A stretch of DNA of 64,000 bases from Liriodendron chinense (GCA_003013855.2 PVNU02000853.1:2852001-2916000), one strand, 5' to 3'. Counted from the first letter of the stretch, positions 43,885 to 56,315 are shown. A program made the numbers and translations. The notes: generated from the letters alone by a model not told the origin.

Positions 43885-43950
43885 TGTTATTCAACTCCAT
43901 TGTCACTTCCCCATTAGCTCCTTCAAATACAAGAAGAATAGCCGGCATAC
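43885..43950 (-). pseudogene. LSM2 exon 2 fragment, decayed
   Basis: About 60 aligned bases match the start of LSM2 exon 2 (3487-3554) with about nine substitutions and one 4-bp gap. Shared runs include TGTCACTTCC, AGCTCCTT and AAATAC. The minus strand would read LFFLYLKELMGK before a frameshift and stop. The splice-acceptor AG is changed to GG, and a few intron bases next to it still match, so the copy is genomic rather than from mRNA. It ends where the TR-GAG Copia element inserted (43953). The rest of the copy was not found. Confidence 0.6.
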
Positions 43951-44020
43951 TTTGTTGGAGAGCCTTCAAACATGTGCATGGTTTGGGTGTTCAGATCGGT
44001 CGAGCAACTTGTCTGGCTGT

Positions 44021-45540
44021 TGTTCGCTTCCCCAAGTGTAGGGTTGTGATGTAGTAATAATCTCGGTAAGACCGAGGTCGATCCACAGGGACTTATGTAG
44101 AATTTCACAAACTCATCCACAAGTGTCTATTGAAATCTACTAACCAGATTTTTGTATGAAATTGATATGAGTAACAAAAGTTGAATTAAATTGAAAGTAA
44201 CTAATTATAAGAAGGCACTAGGGGTTCAAGGATCCACTTGTAGCAATCCTTGATGTTCAATCCGCTGTGGTTTCTCATTCTCTCAACTAGAATCGACATT
44301 AAGGTCTATCTAGTCGGATGATAGAGCTGTTAAACCAAACAGTCTGTAATATGTAAGTTCTATACATAAGATTCACTCAATGCAGGCTGATCTGAGCATG
44401 CTCAATTGCATAGGTCATTCCCCTTTTTAAAAGGTCTAGTTCACAATCATAACCATCCTCAAGTCCTGTCACAAGACAAGGCTAGATCAGGATTTGAACT
44501 GGATTCAAATCACATGCACAGTCCATACATATTTCAGAAAAACAGAAAAATAGAACTTTGGTAGGAAGTTCCTTTATGAAGATCATAGTACTAGAACGCA
44601 CTCCGATTCCTCGGATCATACAGGTCTAGACCGTCACAAACCAAGTAAGCAATCAAGTAATTCTTCCAAACATCCATGAGTCATCATAAGACTAAGAAAA
44701 ACTACTCAAAAGCTTGTATAAACTTCAAACCTTAGTTCATAATCATGAATTCCACACTTAAAACCACTTAACTAGGAATTAAAACATCTTGGATCCACTA
44801 CAAGCTTCACCTCTTAGCCCTATCTAAGAGGTTTAACTGTTCATGATCCAAGGAAACATGAAACAACTACAAAAAGCATGAAAACAGCAAAGCAAACCAA
44901 AAGGAGTTGTGAAACTCCAATATCCACTTCCACAGCCTCTAACCTCACTTGAACTCTTCTAGGATACCTTAGGAATGACCCCTAGGTGTCCTTTTATAGT
45001 CTGGAGGCTCCACAACTTCGGAAGAATCGAGAAATTGCGTAAGAGTTACGCAGCGCAGAGAAAATTGGGCTGAAATTAGAAGTTTCTAACTTCTTACGCA
45101 CAGCCGACCGGTCATGACCGGTCGGCCTCAATAGATGGTCATTCCAGCAAGCATGTCCGACCGGTCATGACCGGTCGGACGTCTTCATCCATGTTCCAGC
45201 AACCATGGCCGACCGGTCAAGACCGGTCGGTCATCTTCATTAGAGCTTCAGTGTGTATGGCTGACCGGTCTAGACCGGTCAGGCTTCCTTGGCCGACCGG
45301 TCACGACCGGTCAGCCTCTTTTCTTCTTGTTTTCTTTCTTTCTTTACCTCCTTCTTTGCTTCGGTCCTCCTTTGGGTCTTCATCTAAGGTCTTAACATGC
45401 TCTTTTCATCTTCAAATGGGTGGAGTTCACTCTCAATCCTGTAGTCACAAAACATGCATTAGATTCATCTATAAATCATGCAAACCTCGCACAATGAGTG
45501 ATGAATTGGGGTTAGAATATGCACAATTAGGAGCTCAACA
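44021..45540 (-). mobile_element. Solo Athila LTR with perfect target duplication
   Basis: 1520 bp. On the plus strand it starts TGTTCGCTTCCCC and ends GAGCTCAACA. It is flanked by gctgt at 44016-44020 and 45541-45545. No internal domain remains. Confidence 0.88.
44991..45314 (-). promoter_or_regulatory. Athila LTR promoter: five ACCGGT palindromes upstream of TATAAAAG
   Basis: TATAAAAG (44998-44991, minus strand) is preceded about 105 bp upstream by five inverted repeats of the form GACCGGTCATGACCGGTC (45103-45314). The central two bases vary (AT, AA, TA, AC) and spacing is 35-55 bp. Flanks often extend the motif to GCCGACCGGTC. Confidence 0.65.
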
Positions 45541-45598
45541 GCTGTGTAACCCAGATGCACGGAAGGTCACTGGACAGTTCCTGTGTTGCCCTAGACTG

Positions 45599-45800
45599 AT
45601 CGGCCGACTAGTCTGCAAGGGGCTTCAACCGGTTGGGTGACTGGTCGGTGGTGAGGCAGAGTCAGTGTGTTTTCTTCTTTGGACTGTTTGGTGCAAGCTA
45701 CAACTGGTCGGGTGACTGGTCGACTGTGCGAGTGGTTTCTTACACATTATGCGGTAGTGCGTAAGATTTTTCTAATTTCGGGTTGCTTGCTATATATATA
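45599..45800 (+). promoter_or_regulatory. LTR promoter of TR-GAG copy 2: degraded ACCGGT cluster and TATA box
   Basis: Decayed motifs (CGGCCGACTAGTC, CAACCGGTTGGG, GACTGGTCGG) at 45599-45725 lie about 65 bp upstream of TATATATATA at 45791-45800. Confidence 0.5.
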
Positions 45801-46128
45801 TGGCATGAATCCGGGATTAGGAGTAATCCTAAGGTGTCTAAGGTTTCCTAATTACGTTAGGAAGAGGAAAGATGTGTTTGTGAGAGAGAGAACTTGGGTT
45901 TTCGCTGTTTTCCTTGCTTGTGGGCTATCAATCTCTGTAATCTTTTGTTTATTCACAATCAATCGCTTTGTGCTGTGGTTTTTACCTGTTGAGGGGTTTT
46001 TCCACGTAAAACTCGGATTCTCTTGTGGTGATTACTTGTGTGTGGTTTGATTTCATATTGTTTCTCATTTGATCTCGCATTACTCTGTGCGTTCGGCTTC
46101 TGCTTCTGCTACCGGTTTTCCCAATAAG

Positions 46129-46140
46129 TGGTATCAGAGA
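46129..46140 (+). other. Primer binding site (tRNA-Met type)
   Basis: TGGTATCAGAGA, 2 bp after the 5' LTR end, one mismatch from the copy 1 site. Confidence 0.85.
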
Positions 46141-46190
46141 TATCGTTGGGGTGGAGTAGAATTCGGATTTGAGACGATAAATGGGATCAA

Positions 46191-47466
46191 GCACAAGGTT
46201 CGAGGTAGAGAAGTTCTTCAGAAAAATAACTTTGAGCTATGGAAGGTGAAGTTTGAATCCTTCCTAATTCAGCAAGGGCTTGATGAAGCTCTTGGAAAGC
46301 GACCCGAAGCTATGAAAGATGATGAGTGGATGAGGCTCGACAAGAAGGCTAGAACCTAAATCCTGTTAAACCTTACAGATGATGTTCTCTATCATGTCAT
46401 GAAGGAGAAGACTGCGATTGAAACGATGGCGAAGCTAGAGAAGGTTTATGCCAAGAAGTCTCTAGAGAATCGCATGTACATATTGATGCAATTGTTCACC
46501 TTGATGATGGCTAAGGGAACGGAAGTGGAGGACCACTTAAGCACGTTCAATAGACTGGTTTTCAAGTTGGAGGAGATTGATGAACCGATGAAGGATGAAT
46601 ATCAAGCATGCATCCTGTTGAATTCTCTTTCAGATTCATATGAATCGTTCAGGGACTCTGTGTGCGCAGGGAGGGAAACCATAAACGTCGATACTGTTAT
46701 CTCATCCTTCCAATCGAAGGCGATGAGAAAGAAAAGTGGTGACGTAACTTCCCTTTATTCCTCAGAGGCACTGGTTATAAGGGGAAGAAGTTTTGAGCAT
46801 GGAGGATATTCGAAATCGGGATCTAAGGCTAAGGGTAAAGGGAAGGCTAAGGTGAAGTGCTGGAATTGTGGTCAGGAGGGCCACATGAGAGGGGATTATC
46901 AGAATCCCAGGTTGAAACAAGAGAGAGATGGAAATTCTTTTAGAGAGGGAGCCAATACCGTAGAGGACAGTGGAAATCTTTGTGAAGTCATGTCTATATC
47001 TGGCAAGGGATCTCACGGTAGTGAGTGGATCCTAGATTCAGGGGCTTCATGTCACGTTTGTCCTGACTGGAGTTCATTTATGACATACAGGGAGTATGAT
47101 GGTGAATCGGTATTTGTGAGCGATGGCTACACTCATAAGGTGATGGGTATTGGTACGATGTGCATCAGGATGTTCGATGAAATCGAACAAGTCTTAAAAG
47201 ATGTGAAGCATGTCCCTAAGATGAAGATGAATGTGATATCTCTTGGTGTACTCGAGGCGAAAGGGTGCGTGTTTATCGGTCGCGATCGTTGTTGTGAAGT
47301 GTTGAAAGGGGCAATCATGTGTATGAAAGCACAGAGGTGTGACCATATTTAGAAGTTGATCGGGATCACAATTCACGGTGGAGCTGCGAGATCGGCAACG
47401 AGATCCACGGTTGCTCGTATGTGGCAAGTGCCCAAGGGCCACATGAGAAGAGCGGAAAGGGCGTGA
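46191..47466 (+). pseudogene. Copia gag-protease (TR-GAG copy 2), nearly complete
   Basis: Starts with ATG at 46191 (MGSSTRFEVEKF); an early one-base deletion and an in-frame TAA at about 46357 break it. From 46399 it is open for 317 codons. It has the gag core (LEKVYAKKSLENRMYILMQ, EDHLSTFNRLVFKLEEI, YQACILLNSL), a zinc knuckle CWNCGQEGHMRGDY whose last cysteine is tyrosine, an intact protease site WILDSGASCHVC, and MNVISLGVLEAKGC leading into the GAG-pre-integrase start. A stop and a short altered tail (VARMWQVPKGHMRRAERA) follow, just where full-length Copia polyproteins would continue into integrase. Confidence 0.85.
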
Positions 47467-47577
47467 ATGTGCAAGGTTAGAGTCGATGGTGGCACGAGAA
47501 GCGGTGGAGCTATGATTGAAGGTGAGATGATGTTGCGAGGATGGTATTGATTCGACGTTTGAGGCCTCGGTGGAGAT

Positions 47578-47621
47578 TGTTAGAGAGCCTTCAAACATGT
47601 ACATGGTTTGGGTGCTCAGAC
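47578..47621 (+). repeat. 3' LTR start of TR-GAG copy 2, truncated
   Basis: TGTTAGAGAGCCTTCAAACA matches the 5' LTR start at 43953, follows the purine-rich GGTGGAGAT, and is interrupted at 47622 by Athila B. Confidence 0.8.
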
Positions 47622-48983
47622 TGTTTGCTTGCCTCAAGTGCAAGGCTGCGATGCAGTAACAAATCTCGGTAAGATCAAGGTTGTTCCATAGGGAATTTGA
47701 GAACAACTTCTAAGCTATTCCAGCAACTAAGATTGCAATAATTAAGGGATTCAATTGAGAGAATTGTGTTAAAACAGTAACTTAAGGAAAATAGTAATTA
47801 AGGAACTAAGGCTTTCAAGGATCCACTTGTAACAATCCCATGTCAATCCAATCAATCCAAGCATCAAACACAACTAGATTTGAAGTTCTATCTCTCATCT
47901 AGTTGGAGGATAAAGCTTTAAACACATTCAATCCCACTTAAGTTGAACTTCCAAGTTCTAGTCCCATTCAACCACATATAGCATTCGAAATCATAGCCTT
48001 CAGAGTAACGGCCATGCCTATGGACTATGGCATGCTCAAGGGTTACCATAATTCTAATCTAATCAAGCAAAACATGATAATCTGAGAGAATTGCAAGGAA
48101 TCCATGTCCAAAGCACATGAACTCTCATAAAACTTCTAAAAATATCAACTTTATAAGAGTTAGAACATTCAAAATTCGAACTTGAAGTAAAGCTACTTGA
48201 ATCAAACTGAATTAAACATGAAATTGGCTACAAGCTTCACCTCTCAGCCTTAGCTGAGAGATTCTAGCCGAGCATTGTCATACTACAACTAGAACTCAAT
48301 GAAAAAGACATAAAAAGCATAAAAACCTGGAGTTGGGAGGGTTGTAAACGCTCCACAACGGCTTCCTTCACTCCCCACGAAGTTCCTCAGCTTCTATGAT
48401 GCCCTAGGAAGAGACCCTAGGTGTCCTTTTATAGTGGGGAAGCTCTATTACGTTGGAATCTTCCAGAATTTGCGTAACCTTACGCACTTGCGCAGAAAAT
48501 CTCAGATCTCGAATTAGTAAGTTGCTGTTTACACAAGGCCGACCGGTCTTGATCGGTCGGACCTATTGGAATTGAGTCCAGCGTGCAAAATAGAGGGCCC
48601 GACCTGTTGGCCGACCGGTCTTGACCGGTCGGACCATACTGGCCCTTGCTCCAGCGTCCAGAGAGGGGAATTGTAGGGTGACCGACCGGTCAGGACCGGT
48701 CGTGGCTCCCATGGCCGACCGGTCAAGATCGATCGGACCTTTGTTTTCCATCTTTTCTTTCTTTCTTTCCTCGTCTCTCTCTTCTACTTGCTTTCTTCTT
48801 TCTTTGGTCCTCCTTCAATCTTCATCCAATGGCTCTAAATGGATCCTTTTGGTCACCAATTGAGTGAAGTCACTCTCATCCCTATAATCACAAATCATGC
48901 GTTAGATAGGCCTTTTAAACATGCAAATCATGCATATAATGTGATGTAGTGGGCTATATCATATATAAATTGGAGGTTCAACA
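47622..48983 (-). repeat. 3' LTR of Athila B
   Basis: Starts TGTTTGCTTGCCTC (diverged from TGTTCGCTTCCCC) and ends GGTTCAACA, followed by CACCCCCCAACC, the inverted polypurine tract. Confidence 0.8.
48426..48738 (-). promoter_or_regulatory. Athila B LTR promoter: ACCGGT palindromes upstream of TATAAAAG
   Basis: TATAAAAG (48433-48426, minus strand). About 105 bp upstream, four ACCGGT palindromes, some decayed (GACCGGTCTTGATCGGTC), occupy 48538-48738. Confidence 0.6.
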
Positions 48984-49534
48984 CACCCCCCAACCAGCTT
49001 TTTGCTAGTCCCGAGCAAAATATGCTTGAAACAAGTTCAAACCTCCAAAAAGCATTTCTCCTTCAGAAACTATGTTTCTATCCATTCCAAGACATACGAG
49101 TATAAAATTCGAAAAAATTAAGTGATAGAAATTGGAACCTTAAACTCTCAAAACATAATTAGTGTCCATATGAAATTCCGCTGATTGATTGAAAAATAGA
49201 AGAACTCGAACAAATTCAACCTAGTGTGCATAGTGAAAGTTTTTCTCATGAGTTTCTGGGATTATCTTCTCCATAGATCAACTAAACTATGGATCTTAAG
49301 GTGTACAAAGTAACAACAAGCCCATGACAGGAATTTGCCTTACCGTCCTTCTGACAGCTTTCACACTATGTCCCATTTTCGGCTTTGGTTACGGGCAGAC
49401 CATCCCCTAGTTGGTAATAGGTAGCCCTTTTCGGAGTTTTTCATCGTGTTTTCCATCATTCCCAATTTTCATCCTTCCTTTTCTTTTTTCTTTTACATTA
49501 TATAGGATTTTTAGAAATCCATATCTTTCGTTAT
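48984..49534 (-). other. 3' non-coding region of Athila B, first part
   Basis: Homologous to 51099-51640 in element A (TTTTGCTAGTCCCGAGCAAA, GGTTACGGGCAGACCATCCC). It begins with the polypurine tract GGTTGGGGGGTG on the minus strand. No coding frame. Confidence 0.75.
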
Positions 49535-51098
49535 TGTTCGCTTCCCCAAGTGTAGGGTTGCGATGTAGTAATAAACTCGGTAAGACCGAGGTCGATCCAC
49601 AGGGACTTGTGTAGGAATTCACAAACACATCCAATAGTGTCTATTGAGAGCTAACAACTAGATTTTGTATGAGATTGATGTAAGTAACAACTTTAAACTA
49701 ATTTGAAGGTAAACAATTATAAAAAGGCACTAAGGGTTCAAGGATCCACTTGTAGCAATCCTTGAAGTTCAATCCGCTGTGGTTTTTTTAATTTCTCAAC
49801 TAGAATCGATATTAAGATCTATCTAGCCGGATGGTAGAGTTGTTAAACCAAACAATCTGTCATATGTAAGGCCAATGTATATGATTCACTCAATGCAAGC
49901 TAGGATGAGCATGCTCAATTGCATAAGTCAATCCTAATTCCAATAGGATAAGATCACAATCATAACCATCCTCAAGTCCAGGTCACAAGACAAGTCTAGA
50001 TTATGATTTGAACTTGATTCAAATCACATGCGCAGTCCCATACATAATTCAGAAAACCAGAAAAGTAGAACTTTGGTAGGAAGTCCCCACATGAAGATCA
50101 TAGTACTAGAGCGTACTCCAATTCCTCGGATCATACAGGTCTAGACTAGCACACAACAATTAAGAACTTAAGTAATTCTCCCAAACATCCATGAGTCATC
50201 ATAAGACTAAGAAAAACTACTTAGAACTTGTATTAACTTCAAACCATTGTTCATAATCATAAACCAATCTTAAAACCAACTAAAAACGAATTGAAACATC
50301 TTAGATCCACTACAAGCTTCACCTCTTAGCCCTAGCTAAGAGGTTTAGCTGCTCATGGTCCAAGGGAACATGAAACAACTAGAAAAATCATAAAAACAGC
50401 AAAACAAACTAGAAGGAGTTGTGGAACTTCGAAATCCACTTCCGCCGCCTCCAACCTTGCTTAAACTCTTCTTAGATACCCTAGGAACGATCCTTAGGTG
50501 TCCTTTTATAGTGGGAAGGCTCCACAATGTCAGAATATTCCAGAATCTGCATAACCTTATGGAGTGCGTAGAGATTTTCGGCGCAAAAAAAATAGAAATT
50601 TCTGTTTTAGATGCATGGCTGACTGGTCGGACGACCGATCTAGGTGACTTGCCGACCGGTCACGACCGGTCGGACTCACAATTGGAATCAGTCCAGCAAC
50701 CTCTGGACTGGAAAATTATTCTGGCCTGACCGGTCTGGACCAGTCGGACTGGGCTGGCCGACCGGTCACGACCGGTCGGTTTGTCTTGTCCTGCGTCCAG
50801 CGTATGCAAGGGGTTGGCCGACCGGTCTTGACCGGTCTGGCTCCCTTGGCTGACCGGTCGTGGCCATTACTTCTTCATTTCTTTCTTCTTTTCTTCTCTC
50901 TTTGCTTCCTTCTTCCTTCGGCCCACCTTGAGTCTTCATCCAAGGTTCTTAAAGGGATCTTTTTGGTCTCCTATTAGGTGAAGTCCACTCTCATTCCTGC
51001 AATCACAACACATGCATTAAATTAGTCTTTAGATCATGAAAACCTTGCATAATGAGTGATGAATTGAGGCTAGAATATGCACAATTGAGAGCTCAACA
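49535..51098 (-). repeat. 3' LTR of Athila A
   Basis: Starts TGTTCGCTTCCCC, ends GAGCTCAACA; followed by CACCCCCCAACC, the inverted polypurine tract. Highly similar to 58303-59861 with a few percent differences by eye. Confidence 0.92.
50503..50870 (-). promoter_or_regulatory. Athila A 3' LTR promoter: ACCGGT palindrome array
   Basis: TATAAAAG (50510-50503, minus strand) with an array at 50618-50870, including GACCGGTCACGACCGGTC twice and several single GACCGGTC or decayed units. Confidence 0.62.
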
Positions 51099-52230
51099 CA
51101 CCCCCCAACCAGCATTTTGCTAGTCCCGAGCAAAACATGCGTGAAATCAATTCCATTCTCCAAAACTCAACTCTCCTTTAGAAACCATTCTTCTATACAT
51201 CCCAAGACATACAAGTGTAAAGTTCAGAAATATTAGGTGACAGAGGTTGAAACTGTAAACCCTCAAAACATGACAAGCATTCATATGAAATTCCCACTGA
51301 TTGGTTGATAAATAGAAGAACTTGAACAAATTCAACCTAGTGTGCATAGTGAAAATTCATCTCATGAGTTTCTAGGATTATCTTCTTCATAGATCAACCA
51401 GACTAGAGATTTTAAGGTATATAGAGCAACAACAAGCCAATGACGGGAATTTGCCTTACTGTCCTTCCGACAGCTTTCACACTACGTCCCATTTCCGGCT
51501 TTGGTTACGGGTAGACCATCCCCCGGTTGGTAATAGGTAGCCCTAATCGGAATTTTCCACCATTTTTCATCTTTCCCAATTTCATCCTTCCTTTTCCTTT
51601 TTCTTTTAAATTAGATAGGATTTTTGGAATCTATATCTTTCGTTGTTTTCCCATGGACAAGGATGGACAAAGTACCCCGGCCTGGTTTCTCAGCACCTTA
51701 AATCAAAGTCTAGCTAACCCACAAATCACATAATTCTTTCAATTCATGAAAATCGTGTAATGTGAACTAGGTGGAAAAGTGTTCAAATTTTCTATCAATC
51801 ACATAACTAGGGGAATTCACATATAAAACCATTATGCTATGAGAGATTCCAGACATACAACTTATACACTTCATATCTCCTCCTCTTATGCTCATATCAT
51901 CTTGAATGCATAGAAACAAAGTTTTCCAAAAGAGTTTTGAATTTTAGGAAAATTGAAAATTTTCTACATAATTGCTCGAAATGTTACAAAACGCTGGATT
52001 CATCCAAGTGATCCTACACCCCTAATCAAATCTTGCATTGTCCTCAATGTAAAAGATGCACGATGAACAAAACATGAGAGCAATTTGAACATAAAAGGGA
52101 GTGAGGAATGAGAGTACCTGAAAAAGTGAAAAGTGGAATTCTTCCTCCTTCTAACAAACCTAAGCAAAAGCAAACAAAAGCAACAAAATCCTAATCCTAA
52201 CTACTCTATACCTCCATCAGACTAGGAGAT
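51099..52230 (-). other. 3' non-coding region of Athila A
   Basis: 1.1 kb between integrase end and polypurine tract. No env-like or other protein frame is supported. Conserved with element B over its whole length. Confidence 0.75.
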
Positions 52231-53806
52231 CAATCATCCTGGTAGACAGGATCAGTTAGAGGTATGGACATACCTTCTGAAGGAAATTTCTTAAAGAACG
52301 GCTTTAATCACTGCCCATTTGCCTTAAAAATGTTGCCGCTCCTTGGATTTAACAACTCGACATCCCATATGGATAGACAGTTTGCACAATGTAGAGGGCC
52401 GGTCCATCGAGATCTCAATTTTCCCAAAAATAAATGTAGGTGAGAATTATACAGGAGGACTTTTTGATTGATCGTGAATTTCTTGCGAAGAATATTCTTA
52501 TCATGGAATATCTTTGTCTTGTCCTTGTAAATTCTCGCATTCTCGTATGCTTTGTTCCGGATTTCTGCAAGTTCATTCAATTGTAATTTGCGCAACGAGC
52601 TCGCCTTGTCAGAATTGAAATTCATCTTCTTAATGGCCCAATATGTCCTATGTTCCAACTCCACAGGCAAATGACAAGCCTTCCCATAGACAAGTCTATA
52701 GGGAGACATTCCAATAGGGGTTTTAAAAGCAGTACGGTAGGCCCAAAGCGCATCGGTAAGCCGAAGCGACCAATCCTTGCGATCGGGGTTTACCGTTTTC
52801 TCTAAAATGTGTTTAATCTCCCTATTGGATATCTCAGCTTGTCGAGTAATTTGTGGGTGATAGGGAGTGCTCACTTTGTGTGTTACACCATATTTCTTCA
52901 TCAAGGTTTCAAATGGGCGATTACAAAAGTGAGACCCTCCATCACTTATGATGACTCGAGGTGTACCAAATTGGGAAAGAATATTCTCTTTTAAGAAGGG
53001 AATGGCCGTTTTATGGTCATTGTTCCGGCAAGGGATGACCTCGACCCATTTGGATACATAATCAACGGCAAGCAAGATGTATGCATTTTTAAAAGAAGAT
53101 GGGAATAGGGCCATGAAATCGTTGCCCCAATAATAAAAAATTTCGATTATTAAGATGGGATTGAGTGGCATCATATTTCTACGGGACATTCCTCCTAATT
53201 TCTGACAAGGTTCACATGTTTTGCAAAACTCATGTGTGTCTTTGAACATGGTGGGCCAATAAAACCCACATTGCTAGAATTTTTGCTGTGGTCTTTTTAG
53301 CCGCGAAGTGGCCACCACATGCCTGAGAATGACAGAAGGAGATGATACTTTGTTGTTCATCATCTGGGACACATCTCCTTATGATTTGATCGAGACAATA
53401 CTTGAATAAGTATGGGTCGTCCCATAGGAATTTTCGCACCTCAGTGAAGAATTTATCCTTATCTTGCTTTTTCCAATGTGTAGGAATTGTACTTGTAGCA
53501 AGTTAGTTAACAATGTCCGCATACCATGGCAGTTGGGAAACAACAAAAAGTTGTTCATCAGGGAACATGTCATGGATCGCGGTCAGTTTCAGGGGAATCG
53601 GTGAGAACAAATCGAGAGAGATGGTCAGCCACGACATTTTCTACTCCTTTCTTATCACGTATTTCTATGTCAAATTCCTGGAGTAGAAGGATCCATCTTA
53701 ACAACCGTGGTTTAGCATCATTCTTAGAGATAAGGTACTTAAGCGCGGCATGGTCAGTGAATATGATGATCTTGGATCCAATCAAGTAGGACCTAAACTT
53801 GTTCAA
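52231..53806 (-). pseudogene. Athila A RNase H and integrase, broken
   Basis: The RNase H end (SYLIGSKIIIFTDHAALKYL, GVENVVADHLSRF) runs 53806-53570. After frame changes the integrase zinc module follows (CHSQACGGHFAAKKTTAKIL, then CKTCEPCQKLGG). The DDE core is at 52308-53249: D in WGNDFMALFPSS, D in IISDGGSHFCN, E in HPQITRQAEISNREIK. A C-terminal region with SRWTGP follows. A TGA at about 52308 interrupts NGQ|LKPF, present intact in element B, and the original end was near 52231. All three catalytic residues survive, but the frame is split into at least four pieces. Confidence 0.88.
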
Positions 53807-53930
53807 GGCAAAAACTACGGCTAAAAATTCTTTTTCGGTAGTAGTGTAGTTTGCTTAGGCTGAGTTTAAGGTTCTACTCGCATAGTAGATGACACATGGC
53901 TTCTTTTCTTTTCTTTGGCCTAGCACGGCC

Positions 53931-56315
53931 CTAAATAGCATAGTCGCTTACGACGCACATAATTTCAAAAGGAAGACTCCAATCAGGTGGTTGCATTATG
54001 GGAGCACATGTCAACATACCTTTAAGTGTGGTAAAGGCCTTTTGACATTCTTCATTCCACTCGAATGAATTTTCCTTTTGAAGTAGGTTACATAAAGGAC
54101 GAGAGAGTGAACTGAAGTCCTTTATGAACCTTCTATAAAATCCTGCGTGTCCCAAAAAGGATCGCACATCTCGTATGCTCTTGGGTGGTGGAAGGTTGGA
54201 GATAAGATCAATTTTCGCTTTGTCCACCTCGATTCCATTTTGTGAAACGATGTGACCAAGTACAATTCTCTTTTGAACCATAAAGTGACACTTTTCCCAA
54301 TTCAGCACAAGGTTCTTCTCTTCACATCTTTTCAGCACAGCTTTCAAGTGCAGAAGGCACTCATCAAAGCTACAACCAAATACTGAAAAATCATCCATGA
54401 AGACTTTGAGAATTGTCCCCACCATATCAGAAAATATACTCATCATACAACGCTGAAAGGTGGCAGGGGCATTACATAGTCCAAACGGCATCCGTCGATA
54501 GGCGAAGGTGCCGAATGGACATGTGAATGTAGTCTTTTCTTGGTCTTCAAGGGTGATCTCTATTTGGTTGTACCCTGAATAGCCATCAAGGAAGCAAAAA
54601 TGAGAATCACCGGCCAACCTTTCTAAAATTTGATCAACAAACGGTAGGGGGAAGTGGTCTTTCCTTGTGACAGTGTTTAGCTTCCTGTAGTCAATGCACA
54701 TTCTCCAACCGGTAGTGACTCTAGTTGGCACGAGTTCATTATTGGCATTGGCTACGATGGTTATTCCGGATTTCTTAGGCACCACTTGAGTTGGGCTCAC
54801 CCATTGACTATCGAATATTGGGTAAATAATACCCACATCTAATAGTTTCACCACTTCGGCCTTAACCACATCCTTTATGTTTGGATTGAGTCGTCTTTGT
54901 GGTTGCCTAGATGTCTTCGTATTCTCCTCAAGGTGTATGCGATGAGTACAAATCAGTGGGTCTATGCCTTTGAGATCCGCAATTGACCACCCAATGGCAC
55001 TCTTATGCTCTAATAGAGTGGCAATCAGCCTACTCTCTTGTTCTTCATCCAAGTGGGAAGAAATCACCACCAAAAATGTCTCATCTCGACCTAAATAGAC
55101 ATATTTCAGCTCACTTGGTAATGGTTTTAGGTCGAGTATTGGTGCCTTGATATTAGATGAGAGGGCTTTGTTCTTGTTTACGGGCAAAGGCTCAAATAGG
55201 GCCCTCCATCTTTTATTATCAAGCGCCGACATCGTATCTAAGATGGCATCCATATCTCGTATTGTGTCATCATTTATCTCATGAGAATGGGCCACACATG
55301 CCTCCAAAGGGTCGGAATATAATGACAAGGGGAATGTATCTTCCATGAATGATTCAATCATGTTTATTTCATGGATATCCTCATCAACTTCCCGTGATTG
55401 TTTGCATAAATAAAAAATATTAAGCTCAAGATTCATATTTCCAAAGGACATTTGTACAAGCCCGTTTCTACAATTGATAATTGCGTTTGAAGTAGCTAGA
55501 AAGGGGCGGCCAAGTATGACGGGAATTTGAGCACCGGTACCTATCACGGGATGTGTATCCAAGACAATAAAGTCTACTGGATAGTAGAATTTATCAACTT
55601 GGACTAGAACATCCTCAATCATTCCTCTCGGTATACGAATGGATCTATCAGCAAGTTGGAGTGTGGTTTTGGTGGGTTTCAATTCACCTAACCCAAGTTG
55701 TTCGTAAACCGATTATGGAATGAGGTTCACACTTGCCCCCAAGTCGAGTAAGGCTTGTTTAATCCGGTAGTCTCCTATGATGCATGAGATGGTTGGACTA
55801 CCCGGATCTTTGTATTTTTGGGGCACCTCTTGTTTGATGATAGCGCTCAAGTTCTCAGTCAAAAGTACTTTGTTGTGAACGTTGTGTTTCATTTTGATCG
55901 TACACAATTCCTTTAGAAATTTGACATAAGATGGTATTTGTTTTATGGCATCCAACAACGGGATGTTGATCTTCACCTGCTTAAAAACCTCTAATATTTC
56001 CATATTTTTGTCTAAAGGTTTAGGTGAAATCAACCTTTGGGGAAACGGGGCAACCGGCTTGTATTGCCTTTCCGGTTCTTTCTCTTGTGGAGTGTTGTTT
56101 GGGCTATCATCCGCTTTGGAATTTTTCGGATCCTTAGGCTTTGGGGCCTTCACCGGATTAGATTTGTCAATTACTTTTCCACTTCTCAAAGTGGTGATAG
56201 CTTGAACATGCTTCGTATGTTGGGAGGATGAGCTTGCATCTTGTATCTCAAATTGGGTTAGGAAGAGGTTGGGTAGGAAGTGTGCCTTTCTCCCTAACAC
56301 TGAGATGAGATTCAA
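53931..56315 (-). pseudogene. Athila A gag end, protease and reverse transcriptase, broken
   Basis: 56315-55713 carries the gag end (PVAPFPQRLISPKPLD) and the protease start LLDLGASVNLIP; DLGAS rather than DSGAS is normal for Athila. A stop at 55713 and a shift precede 55682-53931, with ILGRPFLATSNAIINC and then RT: GWRMCIDYRKLNTVTRKDHF, FLDGYSGYNQIEI, RRMPFGLCNAPATFQRCM and the active site VFMDDFSVFG (FMDD, normal in Athila). The frame ends with a stop just inside RNase H. RT copies element RNA into DNA in the cytoplasmic particle. Confidence 0.9.

Larger units (their letters stand above)
43953..46126 (+). repeat. 5' LTR of TR-GAG Copia copy 2, split
   Basis: Starts TGTTGGAGAGCCTTC and ends TTTTCCCAATA, next to the primer site. 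About 650 bp when the Athila LTR at 44021-45540 and one target copy are set aside. Confidence 0.8.
43953..47621 (+). mobile_element. Non-autonomous Copia element, gag-protease only (TR-GAG type), copy 2
   Basis: Same family as 4241-8477. It has a 5' LTR (43953-44020 plus 45546-46126, split by a solo Athila LTR), tRNA-Met primer site, gag-protease frame, polypurine tract and the first 44 bp of the 3' LTR, which is then cut by Athila element B. The interior (46127-47577) is about 1.45 kb, the same as copy 1, with the same missing integrase-RT-RNase H block. It entered the LSM2-like fragment. Confidence 0.82.

Noticed and set aside
51099..52230. env-like gene of Athila between integrase and 3' LTR
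   Set aside because: No long frame, signal peptide or membrane segment in either element A or B; the region is conserved as non-coding.
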